Below are positions 7,715-17,100 of a stretch of 64,000 nt of DNA, one piece after another; positions within the stretch are counted from its first letter, which is position 1, and every line of letters starts with the position of its first letter. The DNA is taken from contig NC_016609.1 of the NCBI RefSeq assembly GCF_000246855.1, positions 3,286,001 to 3,350,000 of the forward strand, written 5' to 3'. The position numbers and the translations under genes were made by a program. Source of the stretch: Niastella koreensis GR20-10 (GTDB lineage: Bacteria; Bacteroidota; Bacteroidia; Chitinophagales; Chitinophagaceae). The notes under the pieces were generated by a model. It saw only the letters and a program-made list of their open reading frames with translations, was not told the origin of the DNA and searched no databases.

Positions 7715-8824
7715 TTAATAAGCAAACCGCACATTGTCAATATCCGCTTCCATTGGGTTTAAGTTGTAGTTCTGAAAATGGAACTTCACCTTGGTAATAT
7801 TGGCAGGATTTGGCGTTAATGTGCCACCGCCATAGTTATTAAACATGGTGGTTAACGGGATGGAAATGGTGTTCCAACCGGTGCCATTTACCGGTATGCT
7901 TACCGCAAAATTGGTGGAATTGTTATCGGTAGTGGTTTCCTGTACAATTACCTGCAGCATGGTAGCCGTTTTGCCATTATTGTTAATATCAAATTTCAGG
8001 GTGGTGACGGCTGTGGCAGATGTCATCCCAAATGTTTGATTGGCGGTGCTCAACGCGAATGTTGAAACCCCTGCATAGGAAGTGGTGGCCGGTTGTTTGC
8101 AGATCGTTTTTAAGAAGTTACCTGATTTAGGGTCGGGGTTTGCATTGGTAACGGTCTTTGAATCCATATCGCCATAAGCGTACCAGGAATTGCCGTCGGC
8201 AGCCAGTCCGCCGCCATCAAAATCGGAGATCAGGTATGCCCGCTCCCCTATTGTAATGGCACCGGTACTGTACGTGGTACCGCCCCAGGTTACTATAGAC
8301 AGCAACCCGGAGGCCGCGCCCGTTGGTACTTTTATTTTCAACCGGGTACGGCTCGATGAATCTACTATGATGGCCTTTACATTGCCGATATATACGCCAC
8401 TGATATTGGTGAACATGCTGCCGGTGATGGTTACTGTATCGCCTATGGGCACGTTACCCGGAGTGAAACTGTTGATCACCGGGGCAGGTTGCAGCACAGA
8501 AAAATTAACGGCAGCCATTCTTCCATCCCTGTTTTGGATAGTGATCTGCTGCGGACCATATTTAGCATTGGCAGGCACATTGGTAAAAATGGCCGAACTG
8601 GTATTGAACACCGAACTGAACGATGCCGTGGTAGTATCGAATTTTATAGATACGATGTCCTGCATATCGCTTCCCGTGATAGTGATAAAAGTTTCGGGTA
8701 ATGCAGTGGCAGGGTTCACCGATAAATTGCCGGGAGTGGGAATGCTGTCTTTTTTACAGGCTGTATATAATGTAGTTGCCAGGATGCAAATCGCTGTACA
8801 ACGTAATAAAATATGTTTATTCAT
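7715..8824 (-). CDS. IPT/TIG-domain surface glycan-binding lipoprotein
   Basis: This 369-residue lipoprotein has a signal peptide ending at Cys23 (LYTAC). Two IPT/TIG immunoglobulin-like domains follow (about residues 30-112 and 114-195). A C-terminal beta-sandwich of about 170 residues resembles the xylan-binding domain of surface glycan-binding protein B of xylan loci. It lies directly between SusD and the GH10 xylanase in the same direction, 19 bp after SusD, the usual slot for the SGBP of a xylan utilisation system. Its inferred role is to hold xylan at the outer membrane next to SusC/D. The C-terminal assignment comes from position and general features. Confidence 0.8.
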   Translation of the reverse strand: MNKHILLRCTAICILATTLYTACKKDSIPTPGNLSVNPATALPETFITITGSDMQDIVSIKFDTTTASFSSVFNTSSAIFTNVPANAKYGPQQITIQNRDGRMAAVNFSVLQPAPVINSFTPGNVPIGDTVTITGSMFTNISGVYIGNVKAIIVDSSSRTRLKIKVPTGAASGLLSIVTWGGTTYSTGAITIGERAYLISDFDGGGLAADGNSWYAYGDMDSKTVTNANPDPKSGNFLKTICKQPATTSYAGVSTFALSTANQTFGMTSATAVTTLKFDINNNGKTATMLQVIVQETTTDNNSTNFAVSIPVNGTGWNTISIPLTTMFNNYGGGTLTPNPANITKVKFHFQNYNLNPMEADIDNVRFAY

Positions 8825-8843
8825 TTGTTGGCCAGATTTGTGT

Positions 8844-10418
8844 TTAATAATAAGCTACCGGTGCATCTGCCAGTTTGGGATCGATGTCTATTTCCGATTG
8901 GGGTACCGGGAACAACAGCATGCTGGCAGTAACAGAAATTTTGTTGGATACAACAGCACCATCGCCACACCAGCCTTCAAACATGCCTCTTTCTGTTTTG
9001 CTTAACCGCTCCAGGGCTTTATCCCGGGGCAGGCGAAGGATATCGTACCAGTACTGGCCTTCAAAGGCAAATTCCAGTCTTCGTTCCCGCAACAGGTCAT
9101 CGGCTGTAATATTGTTAACCGGAATGCCGCCTAAACCGGCCCGCGTTCTTACCCGTAAAAACTGCGCAATGGCAATGGGGTCATTGGTGGAGGTATTGTT
9201 GCCCATTACAGCTTCTACATACGTTAGCAATACATCGGCATAGCGGATCATATAAGTGTTGATACCGGTTGACATACTATAGGCGCCGCCCGTAGCTGCG
9301 TTGTCTTCATAATTGCCCACTACATATTTTTTTACATTGGCGCCGGTTTTTGATTTGCAGGATGGATAGGTATAACCACCTCTTGCCTGCAACAATTCCG
9401 GGTAGTAATCATTGGCGCGCATATAAGTTGGTTTTCTGCGTTGGTCTCCGGCAATGGAATCCCGTTGCAGATCGAGGCTGGGTTTAAAACTGCCCCAGCC
9501 ATCGGTACCGCCGGTGAGTTCCTGCCCATATGCGGCGCAATAGGCCTGGGTAACATTGCCGGTGCCATAGGCACCATCGGCGTTGCTGGCCGTCCATTGC
9601 AGGGCCCATATAGATTCCTTGTTATTGTTGTTACGGGTATAAAACAGGTCTGCAAAGCTGTCCATTAACCCATATCCATAGGTGCTTTCATTGCTGATCA
9701 GCTCCCAGGCTTTTGCTTTGGCATTGGCAAAATCATCCATGGTCAGGTATACTTTTGCCATCATGGCCTTAGCGGCGCCAGCAGATACCCGGCCGGGCGT
9801 GGCGCCCTTATTGGGTAATTTTGTTTCCGCCTGCTTCAGGTCGTTGATGATGAACTTGTAAACATCCGATACTATATGGCGGGGCAACTGGTAATTCACC
9901 ATAAAGTTGTTGGTATCTGTTACAATAGGTACCGCGCCGTAATTTCTTACCAGGTAAAAATAGGCGGCGGCCCGCATGAAATAACATTCACCCATAGCGG
10001 TGTTAACGGTAGCGGCATCGAGGCTCAAAGCGTTGGGATTATTAGCCAGGTTCATTAAAATGGCATTGGCCTGACCTACCACGCTGTACAACGATGCCCA
10101 CCCTTTGTACAGGTACTCGTTCGACTGCGTTACGTTCATGTTCTGGAACTGGATCATGGCAGCATTGGCATCGCCGGTAGAATTACCGGAATACACATCG
10201 CCAATACTCATGCTGTAGGTGCAGTTAAAATTAAACCAGGGCGCTCCATACATGGCGGCGGTAGCTGCCTGTACTTCTGCGGGTGTTTTAAAATAGGTAT
10301 CTGTGGTATATTGTCCTTTGGGTGTGCCGTCGAAGAAAGATTTTTTACAGGCAACCATAGCCGATACAGCCAGGGTTATTCCTATAACACCTATAATATT
10401 TTTACAAATTGGCTTCAT
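8844..10418 (-). CDS. SusD/RagB family outer-membrane lipoprotein (xylan locus)
   Basis: This 524-residue lipoprotein has a signal ending in MVAC (Cys24). It shows the SusD fold: an N-terminal TPR-like helical part with the EVQAATAAMYGAP and GWASLYSVVGQANAI segments, and a C-terminal part with ADVLLTYVEAV and RRLEFAFEGQYWYDILRLPR. SusD proteins cap the SusC channel and bind oligosaccharides. It lies 30 bp downstream of its SusC partner and upstream of the SGBP and GH10 genes, so it should bind xylo-oligosaccharides (inference from context). Confidence 0.93.
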   Translation of the reverse strand: MKPICKNIIGVIGITLAVSAMVACKKSFFDGTPKGQYTTDTYFKTPAEVQAATAAMYGAPWFNFNCTYSMSIGDVYSGNSTGDANAAMIQFQNMNVTQSNEYLYKGWASLYSVVGQANAILMNLANNPNALSLDAATVNTAMGECYFMRAAAYFYLVRNYGAVPIVTDTNNFMVNYQLPRHIVSDVYKFIINDLKQAETKLPNKGATPGRVSAGAAKAMMAKVYLTMDDFANAKAKAWELISNESTYGYGLMDSFADLFYTRNNNNKESIWALQWTASNADGAYGTGNVTQAYCAAYGQELTGGTDGWGSFKPSLDLQRDSIAGDQRRKPTYMRANDYYPELLQARGGYTYPSCKSKTGANVKKYVVGNYEDNAATGGAYSMSTGINTYMIRYADVLLTYVEAVMGNNTSTNDPIAIAQFLRVRTRAGLGGIPVNNITADDLLRERRLEFAFEGQYWYDILRLPRDKALERLSKTERGMFEGWCGDGAVVSNKISVTASMLLFPVPQSEIDIDPKLADAPVAYY

Positions 10419-10448
10419 CGTTATACTATTTTGTCAGGTTCAGGATAT

Positions 10449-13400
10449 TTAAAATTCAACGTTTATGCCGCCGGTAATCGTTCTGGGAACCGGGTAACGG
10501 CCCAGGTCGATACCGCTCAGGAATACGTTTCCATTTACCGGCCCTACTTCAGGATCGTACCCTGAATAGTGGGTGAACGTGTGCAGGTTCTGGATGGAAA
10601 CATAAGCCCTGAACCTTGAAATGGCTTTCAGGTTCCGATGCATCAACGGGGTGAAGTTGTAACCCAGCGTTATATTCTGAATACGCAGGTAAGAACCATC
10701 TTCTATGAACCGGTTGCTGATGCCTCCGTTATCGTTCGGATCACCGTTTGCATAACGTGGCATGGAGGTGTTATTGTTTTCGTACGTCCAGCGGTCTTTT
10801 ACACTGGCCATTTGATTGCCTGCCGTGGCCGTCATGGCCTCGCCCCATACGCGGGTGTAGTTGAAGATATTATTACCATACGTTCCGGTCACGAAAATGG
10901 AAAGATCGAAATTCTGATAAGAGAAGTTGTTGGTAAAACCAAAGGTGAATTTAGGGTTGGGGTTCCCGATTATTACGCGGTCGTCGCCATCGATAGCGCC
11001 GCTTTTATCCTGGTCCCTGAACTGGATATCGCCCAGGTAGGTGCCGTTTTTGGCATCTCTGCTGTTTCCGGCGCGGATGGCGGCTCCATTCAACTGATCG
11101 ATGGTCTGGAACAAACCAACCGTTTGATATCCATAAAACAACCCTACTGGTTGTCCTACCATTGTTTTGGTGATGGGCGGGTTACCATTTACCGACAGGG
11201 TTTGTACAATGTTACTGGTTTGGCTGTTCAGTTCTTTTACGGTATTCTGGTAGTGTGAGAAAATGAGGGTGCTCTTCCAGTCTACTTTTGCATTTTTACC
11301 GGAGTGGTAGATCAGGGAGATGTCGTAGCCCTTATTTTGCATTTTACCATAGTTCACATAAGGCGCCGCCATTCCCAGCGTACCGCTGTTGGGAATACCG
11401 GTACCCGTAAACGCGGGATAAGTGGCTGCGAACAGGAATTTGTTGGAGATCTTATTGTACAGATCAACAGTAACATCAAACCGTTGTGCAATGCCTACAT
11501 CGATACCGAGGTTGGTTTGCGCCTGGTGTTCCCATTTTACATTGGGGTTGGCATAGTTACTGATGTACTGCCCCAAACCACTGCCAAATGCAGATGAGTT
11601 GATGAACACCGGGCTAAGCGCTGAACCATATACATAGTTGGGTACATTCTGATTACCCACTTCTCCATACCCGGCCCGGATCTTCAGGTGATTGATGTAT
11701 GAAAATGATTTTAAAAATTCTTCATTGGAAATTGTCCACGAAACGGAGATGCCCGGGAACCAACCTATTTGTTTACCCGGTGCAAATTTGCTGGTTTGGT
11801 CTCTTCTTATATTGGCGGTAAATGAATACCGGTTATCGAATGAATAAATGATGCGGCTGAAATAGGATTCCTGGGTGCTTTGCAACAGGCTTTGGATAGT
11901 GCTGGCTGTTGACGGATCGCCCAGGCTCAGCGAATAAAGGTCGTTGGAAACAAATTTCGACCGCGAAGAAGTTATGCTGTTCGTTTCATATTCCTGAGCC
12001 TCCTGGCCGGCCATGATGGTAACATCGTGTTGCTTTATTCTTTTTTGCCAGGTAAGTACGTTGCGCCAGTTCCAGAAAGTGGTTTTACTGGATTGTACTT
12101 TATAGCTGTTGAGGTTATTTATACTGCGGCCCCAGGCAAAGGTGGGCATCCAGGCATCGCTGTTGTTCCAGTTGAGGTCGCTGCCGAAATCAGACCGGAA
12201 GGTGAAGTCTTTCAGGAAAGTTGTTTGCACATACAGGTTGCTTTGCAGTTTGTTTTTTGTAAGCAGCGTATGCCAGGTAGTTGCCTGGGCCACCGGGTTA
12301 CCGCCGCTCATGGCGCCTAAACCGGTAATATCGCTTGGACCGCCATACGTGCCATCCACATTGGTAATGGGCACATCGGGCGATTGCTGGATAGCCATGG
12401 CAATCACATTCCCGTAATTGTTATTGGAGTTATTGGTGAGCGTGATGGTTTGACCGGTGCTGCTGTAACTGCCATTTACCCCCAGTTTTAACCAGGGCTT
12501 TACCTGGTTATCGAGGTTAATGCGAATTGTTTTACGTTTTAACCCGGAACCTATAATCGTTCCTTCCTGGTTGAAATAGTTGCCGGAGATATAATAGGTG
12601 GTACCGGCTTTACCGCCCGACAAAGCCAGCTGGTAGTTTTGAATGGCGGCAGATTGAAAAATAGCCCGTTGCCAATCGGTACCCTTGCCCAGCAGATCTA
12701 TATTGGCGAACTGCGGCTGCCGTTCGGTACCGGTAAAATCAGCAATGCCGTTCTTGTAAGCGCCATAAGCTTTCAGGTCCATCAGATCGAGGTACTTACT
12801 GATGTTTGCCACGCCGTAGTACCCATCGAAGGTTATTTTACCATCGCCGGCTTTTCCTTTTTTTGTAGTGATGATGATGACGCCATTGGCAGCTCGATTG
12901 CCATAGATAGAAGTGGCGGAAGCATCTTTTAGGATGTCTACCGATAAAATGTCGTTGGGGTTTAAAAATGACAGGGCGCTCATATTGCTTTCACCATCGC
13001 CTACAAAAGAAATAGCGTCTTTGTTATTGTTACCTTCCAGGGGCACGCCATCTATAACATATAAGGGCTCAGTTCCGCCGAAGGTGGAAATACCGCGGAT
13101 CTTTACAGATACACCGCCACCGGGGGCGCCGGAATTCTGGGTTACTGTAACGCCCGAAGCCTTGCCCTGCAGCATTTGATCGATACCGGTTTGCGGCAGG
13201 TTCTTCAGGTCATCTGCTTTTATGGAAACAATGGAACTGTTTACGTCTTTCCGTTTCTGAGTACCATACCCGATCACCACCACATCATCGAGGTTCAATA
13301 CCTGTGTTTTCATAATAATGAGGAAGCGGGATTCCTTTCCGATCACGATTTCCTGTTTTTCGTACCCTATGGCGGAAATAATCAATATTTTATCTTCATC

Positions 13401-13961
13401 GGTTGTACTCAATTCAAAAAGCCCTTCCTTATTGGTAGTTGTGCCACGGGTGGTGCCTTTTACCTGGATGCTGGCGCTTACAATGGGCACTCCTTCCTCG
13501 GTTACAATCTTTCCGGTGAGTTTGCCAGGCAGGATTACCGGCATTGCCTCATAACCGGTATTGTCCTCAAAGGCAATACCATCGCTGCCGGATACAACTC
13601 CGGCAATAGCGATGGTATTTAAAAAGATGTACCCGTTTTTGTCTACTTCAAAACTGATGCGCAAGGGGGTAAGCACCAGTGAAAGAAACGCTGACAGCGG
13701 TTTTTCCTTTACACTGATGGTAACCCGGCGGTCAGACTGAATGATCTCCCGGCTGTAGAGGAATTTGGCGCCGGTCATTTTACTTACGTCTTTCAGTACC
13801 GATTTCAATTCCTTGTTCGATACTGAAATGGTTACGTTTTTGGCCAGTATCTCCTGGCCCGTGGTGACTTTGGCGAGGCTACAAAACGATGTCAACATCA
13901 GCAGGATCGGGATGGCAGATAGTTTCATAATGGCAGTCACTAATGAAAAATAATTTTTCAT
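10449..13961 (-). CDS. SusC/RagA TonB-dependent outer-membrane transporter with STN domain
   Basis: Starting at the ATG at 13959-13961 (a TTG three codons earlier is also open), the protein has 1170 residues. Order of domains: signal peptide (about 1-35), STN secretin/TonB short domain (about 50-118), carboxypeptidase-regulatory-like beta domain (about 147-230), plug with the classical VVVIGYGTQKR and ASATSIYGNRAANGVI motifs, then a TonB-dependent barrel ending in an aromatic residue (INVEF). The STN domain is the receiver for FecR-type anti-sigma signalling, and a FecR/ECF-sigma pair is adjacent upstream on the same strand. It imports xylo-oligosaccharides together with the SusD partner (inferred from neighbours). 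Confidence 0.95.
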   Translation of the reverse strand: MKNYFSLVTAIMKLSAIPILLMLTSFCSLAKVTTGQEILAKNVTISVSNKELKSVLKDVSKMTGAKFLYSREIIQSDRRVTISVKEKPLSAFLSLVLTPLRISFEVDKNGYIFLNTIAIAGVVSGSDGIAFEDNTGYEAMPVILPGKLTGKIVTEEGVPIVSASIQVKGTTRGTTTNKEGLFELSTTDEDKILIISAIGYEKQEIVIGKESRFLIIMKTQVLNLDDVVVIGYGTQKRKDVNSSIVSIKADDLKNLPQTGIDQMLQGKASGVTVTQNSGAPGGGVSVKIRGISTFGGTEPLYVIDGVPLEGNNNKDAISFVGDGESNMSALSFLNPNDILSVDILKDASATSIYGNRAANGVIIITTKKGKAGDGKITFDGYYGVANISKYLDLMDLKAYGAYKNGIADFTGTERQPQFANIDLLGKGTDWQRAIFQSAAIQNYQLALSGGKAGTTYYISGNYFNQEGTIIGSGLKRKTIRINLDNQVKPWLKLGVNGSYSSTGQTITLTNNSNNNYGNVIAMAIQQSPDVPITNVDGTYGGPSDITGLGAMSGGNPVAQATTWHTLLTKNKLQSNLYVQTTFLKDFTFRSDFGSDLNWNNSDAWMPTFAWGRSINNLNSYKVQSSKTTFWNWRNVLTWQKRIKQHDVTIMAGQEAQEYETNSITSSRSKFVSNDLYSLSLGDPSTASTIQSLLQSTQESYFSRIIYSFDNRYSFTANIRRDQTSKFAPGKQIGWFPGISVSWTISNEEFLKSFSYINHLKIRAGYGEVGNQNVPNYVYGSALSPVFINSSAFGSGLGQYISNYANPNVKWEHQAQTNLGIDVGIAQRFDVTVDLYNKISNKFLFAATYPAFTGTGIPNSGTLGMAAPYVNYGKMQNKGYDISLIYHSGKNAKVDWKSTLIFSHYQNTVKELNSQTSNIVQTLSVNGNPPITKTMVGQPVGLFYGYQTVGLFQTIDQLNGAAIRAGNSRDAKNGTYLGDIQFRDQDKSGAIDGDDRVIIGNPNPKFTFGFTNNFSYQNFDLSIFVTGTYGNNIFNYTRVWGEAMTATAGNQMASVKDRWTYENNNTSMPRYANGDPNDNGGISNRFIEDGSYLRIQNITLGYNFTPLMHRNLKAISRFRAYVSIQNLHTFTHYSGYDPEVGPVNGNVFLSGIDLGRYPVPRTITGGINVEF

Positions 13962-14002
13962 AAATTGCAATCCTTGGTTTTAATAATAATTGAAATCAAC
14001 CG

Positions 14003-14035
14003 CCTGTATCCTACTGTGCAAAAAGCAGATACAGG
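14003..14035. promoter_or_regulatory. Inverted repeat around a promoter-like element before xylan susC
   Basis: CCTGTATC (14003-14010) and GATACAGG (14028-14035) are perfect complements. Between them, on the minus strand, lies TGCTTTTTGC, which resembles the TTTG-containing -7 box. The site is 42-74 bp upstream of susC and could be the sigma-controlled promoter or its operator. Confidence 0.4.
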
Positions 14036-14043
14036 TAACAACC

Positions 14044-14083
14044 GGAAGCTTGTAATGGGCCAACATTACAGGCTTCCTTTTTT
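14044..14083 (+). terminator. Terminator-like hairpin upstream of xylan susC
   Basis: The stem GGAAGCTTGTAATG / CATTACAGGCTTCC (13 of 14 pairs) is followed by six T on the plus strand. Its T-run faces away from both minus-strand genes around it, so its orientation is unexpected. It may be a repeat or may block antisense transcription. Confidence 0.5.
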
Positions 14084-14108
14084 CCCGCCATCGCTTACGC
14101 GAGGCGGG
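14084..14108. repeat. CCCGCC...GGCGGG palindrome
   Basis: CCCGCC (14084-14089) and GGCGGG (14103-14108) pair, with an inner CGC/GCG. It is a short GC-rich intergenic palindrome between fecR and susC. The rest of the 13962-14256 interval shows no gene. Confidence 0.5.
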
Positions 14109-14256
14109 GCTAAGGAAAGTGGCAAGTGAATCGTTCGTTACAACATAGTACAGTTAGTTTTGGTTACTTATTAATTCAGTGTTCTCAGTTCTTTGTTCTT
14201 GGTTTTTGGTTATATGTTGCCGCGATGGCTTTCAGCTTATAGCTTTAGGCTGTATT

Positions 14257-15411
14257 TTATTTACATCCCTTTGTATTTATTATCACACTCCCGTCAATCA
14301 CTTCATAGGTCGCATTGATAATCCTACAAATGATGCGCAGCTTTTCATAGAAGGGTTCATTGCCTAATGCGGCAGAAATGGTGCAGGTTTTCAGCACTTC
14401 TTCATCTATCAGAATGGGTACGCCATAAGCGGTTTGTAAGCGGCTGAATACTTCTGCCGCGGGGGTATCGTCAAAATCAAAGCTGTAATTTGCCTGGCTG
14501 GCGATCACCGGTTTTTCTACCAGTGATTTATTCATTTGTTCGTTGGGAATATCGTATACTACCTGTTGGTTGGGAGTAACTACCATGCCTTTTAAGGTGG
14601 CAGAACCGGCATCGGTACTGGTGAAATTCTCGCGTTTAAAAACCGACACCTTCCCGGTTTTTACCACTACGCTGGCCGTTTCGGCGCTGCTCATGGCTTT
14701 TACATAAAAGCTGGTGCCCAGCACTTTTGTAACTATTGTTTTGGTATATACAATAAACGGACGTTCGGGATTACGGGTTATATTAAAAAAGGCATTGCCT
14801 TCCAGGTATACTTCTCTTTTACCCGATGAAAAATTGGCCGCATACGTAAGCCGGCTGCTTTTTTCCAGCACTACTTCACTTCCATCTGACAATACAATGT
14901 GCTGCCCGCTGTCTGAATTGTTATTGTACTCAAGGCTTTTGTGTTTTGATTCCTTTAAAAAGGCCTTGTAGGCATTGGCAGGCGCCTGGCCGGGTTTATT
15001 GGAATAATGCCAGTAAACGCCTGCGATCATTAAAAGAGACGCTGCAATACCCACCAGGTAGCGTGTACGGAAAAAAGGGATACCTTTCAAGCCCCGCTCC
15101 TTACCATCATCCGTATAGGTCTCCAGGTATCCAGGTTCTTCATCCTCGTATATTTCCGGGTTTAAGGATAATAATTTCTGTTGAATAAGATCAGCTTCCC
15201 GGTTTATTTCCTGGTTAGTAAGTTGGTTGTTGCTTTCGGTAAGCGTTTCAATAATTGCTTTGGCTGCAGCTACCCACTCCAGCCGGGCTGGATTTTTATC
15301 TATCCATTGGCTCCAGTAAATGGCGGCGGCTTCATCTTTTTCAATGATCCATTTTCTGAACAATTCACTGGCCAGTAAGTCATCTATGCTATTGATATCC
15401 TGATTTTTCAT
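14257..15411 (-). CDS. FecR-type anti-sigma factor (xylan locus)
   Basis: The start is taken as the ATG at 15409-15411, giving 384 residues; a longer frame only adds an unlikely A/T-rich leader. The N-terminal cytoplasmic anti-sigma part (1-115) is followed by one transmembrane helix (about 117-136). A periplasmic FecR domain follows (LSDGSEVVLEKSSRL, REVYLEGNAFFNITR). A C-terminal DUF4974-type domain (FDFDDTPAAEVFSRLQ) ends the protein. FecR proteins hold an ECF sigma factor until an STN-bearing SusC signals substrate. The gene lies between the ECF sigma gene and STN-susC, all on the minus strand, the standard arrangement. Confidence 0.92.
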   Translation of the reverse strand: MKNQDINSIDDLLASELFRKWIIEKDEAAAIYWSQWIDKNPARLEWVAAAKAIIETLTESNNQLTNQEINREADLIQQKLLSLNPEIYEDEEPGYLETYTDDGKERGLKGIPFFRTRYLVGIAASLLMIAGVYWHYSNKPGQAPANAYKAFLKESKHKSLEYNNNSDSGQHIVLSDGSEVVLEKSSRLTYAANFSSGKREVYLEGNAFFNITRNPERPFIVYTKTIVTKVLGTSFYVKAMSSAETASVVVKTGKVSVFKRENFTSTDAGSATLKGMVVTPNQQVVYDIPNEQMNKSLVEKPVIASQANYSFDFDDTPAAEVFSRLQTAYGVPILIDEEVLKTCTISAALGNEPFYEKLRIICRIINATYEVIDGSVIINTKGCK

Positions 15412-15542
15412 CTGATGTATGCTCCCTGTAAACCCAATACACCGCGACGAAAAAAAACTACTGTACTTTTTGGAAGAAATTTTGAGATTTCCTGATTTCG
15501 GGATTTGAAAACCAGGCTGGTGGCTGACAATTAAAGAAATCA

Positions 15543-16169
15543 CTAAATCGCTAAATCAGAAATCCATAATTGGCTTAATACCAATATCAATACAATAGAT
15601 AATGCAATAGTTGGTTTAAAATAAGCACCGGTATGCCGGCGCAATTTATTGAGTGCGTCGTTGAGGAGATTGTATACCGACTGACGGTTTAATTGCATAA
15701 TGTCGGCAATTTCGGCGGCGCTGGCATTGAGGTAGAAGCGTAAATAAATGATCTCCTGCTGGCGTTTGGAGAGTTGCAGGATACATTTTCTTATTCTGTC
15801 GGCCAAAGCGGCCCTTTGCTCCTGTTGAATGAGCTGGTCGTCGGGAGTTGCATTGGCATCTTTGAACTCGATAAAACTGAGGCCTTCTGTTGAACCGGAT
15901 TTGGTGAGCGCCTTTCCCAGGCGGCGGCGCAATGCTTTCATGAGGTAATGCTCTACCGAAGCTGTTTCATTTATAGCATTCCGTTTATGCCACAGATACA
16001 GGAAAAGATCCTGGATGCAATCCTTTACCAGGGCCGCATCGCGGGTGAATTTACAACCATATTGATAGAGTAAATTGTAATGCCGTTTTACGATGGCATC
16101 GAGAGCGAGGTGATCGCCGGGCAAAAATTGTATCCACAGTTCTTCACTGGTAAAATCCACGTATTTCAT
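15543..16169 (-). CDS. ECF sigma-70 factor with C-terminal hydrophobic helix
   Basis: This 208-residue sigma factor shows region 2 (DCIQDLFLYLWHKRN, about residues 49-63) and a region 4 helix-turn-helix (LSKRQQEIIYLRF ... ASAAEIADIMQL). After region 4 it carries an extra 22-residue hydrophobic segment (TIALSIVLILVLSQLWI) that looks like a membrane anchor. It would act with the downstream FecR anti-sigma to drive the xylan susC operon. A LacI-like palindrome (16246-16259) lies 77 bp upstream. Sigma function is certain from the domains; the tail-anchor function is inference. Confidence 0.9.
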   Translation of the reverse strand: MKYVDFTSEELWIQFLPGDHLALDAIVKRHYNLLYQYGCKFTRDAALVKDCIQDLFLYLWHKRNAINETASVEHYLMKALRRRLGKALTKSGSTEGLSFIEFKDANATPDDQLIQQEQRAALADRIRKCILQLSKRQQEIIYLRFYLNASAAEIADIMQLNRQSVYNLLNDALNKLRRHTGAYFKPTIALSIVLILVLSQLWISDLAI

Positions 16170-16245
16170 GCTGGCAGCAGTCGTTGGTTGGGTTAAAAAG
16201 GCTACATGTGTTCCGACACTAAAATAGGAAAAAGATTTTTATTAA

Positions 16246-16259
16246 TGTAAACGGTTACA
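16246..16259. promoter_or_regulatory. LacI-type operator-like palindrome upstream of ECF sigma gene
   Basis: TGTAAACGGTTACA matches a 14-bp LacI-family operator pattern with one mismatch between half-sites. It sits 77 bp upstream of the minus-strand sigma gene. No LacI-family regulator is in the window. Confidence 0.4.
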
Positions 16260-16284
16260 GCGCTATTTTTTTAACCCCGGGCTG

Positions 16285-16740
16285 CTAGAGATCGTCCTGC
16301 TTTCTTTTTTTCAACCTGTTAAAACAAATGCCTTCCGGTTCGGGAAACTCTACCAGCATGGGTTGCAGCTTCTTCCAGCCGGTAATTAAATTGTTTCCGT
16401 CTTTACTCAGGCTGAACAATACGTCACCGGGTTTGAAGTCCTGTGAGCCATCGAGGTATTTATTATATCTTACATCAACCCGGGAAGAATCGCCGGAGAT
16501 AGTAGTGAGTAATTTTATATAAGTAGTTAACCCGGTAATTTCCAGGGTGCCCCAGCAGGTATCGTTTTGTTGCGACACCGATAACTCCCACTCCATGATC
16601 TTGTTAATACCGGTAGCCGTAGGCACTGGTAATTCGTGATAGGAATAATCGCCCACCCAGTTTGTGCAATGCCCAAATGAATTATTTTTTGAGCAGGCGC
16701 ACATGGAAAACAATAATAGCGTGATGAACAAACTTTTCAT
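16285..16740 (-). CDS. Hypothetical lipoprotein (151 aa)
   Basis: A short lipoprotein signal ends at MCAC (Cys16). The mature part of about 135 residues is predicted all-beta, with GDYSYHELP near the start, WELSV and GDVLFSLSKDG later, and several scattered cysteines. It resembles small Bacteroidota lipoproteins of the DUF5991 type, but this is only an impression. It is on the same strand as the xylan sigma factor and ends 115 bp upstream of it, with the LacI-like palindrome in the gap. A role in the xylan system is not shown. Confidence 0.65.
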   Translation of the reverse strand: MKSLFITLLLFSMCACSKNNSFGHCTNWVGDYSYHELPVPTATGINKIMEWELSVSQQNDTCWGTLEITGLTTYIKLLTTISGDSSRVDVRYNKYLDGSQDFKPGDVLFSLSKDGNNLITGWKKLQPMLVEFPEPEGICFNRLKKRKQDDL

Positions 16741-16774
16741 AAAGTATGGGACTATATATAATTATGGTTGCTGA

Positions 16775-16803
16775 TTACAAGTTTCAGGTTACAGGTTGCA
16801 GGG
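16775..16803. repeat. GTTACAGG repeat family, single arm (copy 2)
   Basis: The words ATTACAAG, TTTCAGG and TTACAGG follow one another as in one arm of the palindromes at 39559-39625 and 46764-46825, but no matching second arm was found nearby. Confidence 0.55.
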
Positions 16804-17086
16804 CAGGTTCATATTAATGATTGAACCATGAACGATTTAGGTTATTGAGCCTGGGTGAAATATTTCGATGGTTATGGGCGAGGTGTATTACAAATGCCGA
16901 TAAATTATAATAGGAGCATTGTGCCGTAATGCGTGGCAATTTCACATTTTATCCGATACACGGTTGTGCTTTTTCGCTGTTGTGGATAAAATAGCAGACC
17001 AGCAGGCAGATAATGTCGATTTTCAGTACGCCTGCCCAAAAGCGCATTTATTATGTACTTATCACGATAACTAACTGGCTGTCATG

Positions 17087-17100
17087 CGGAAACGTTTCCG
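17087..17100. promoter_or_regulatory. Perfect LacI-type operator palindrome upstream of second susC
   Basis: CGGAAACGTTTCCG is a perfect 14-bp palindrome with the central AACGTT of LacI/GalR-family operators. It lies 77 bp before the susC start. This susC lacks an STN domain, so control by a soluble repressor rather than by sigma/FecR would fit. Confidence 0.55.

Noticed and set aside
8190-9005. 271-codon plus-strand frame opposite the glycan-binding and SusD genes
   Set aside because: It is antisense to two well-supported genes, has low-complexity hydrophobic content and no motif. The other long antisense frames opposite susC, susD and GH10 were dismissed for the same reason.
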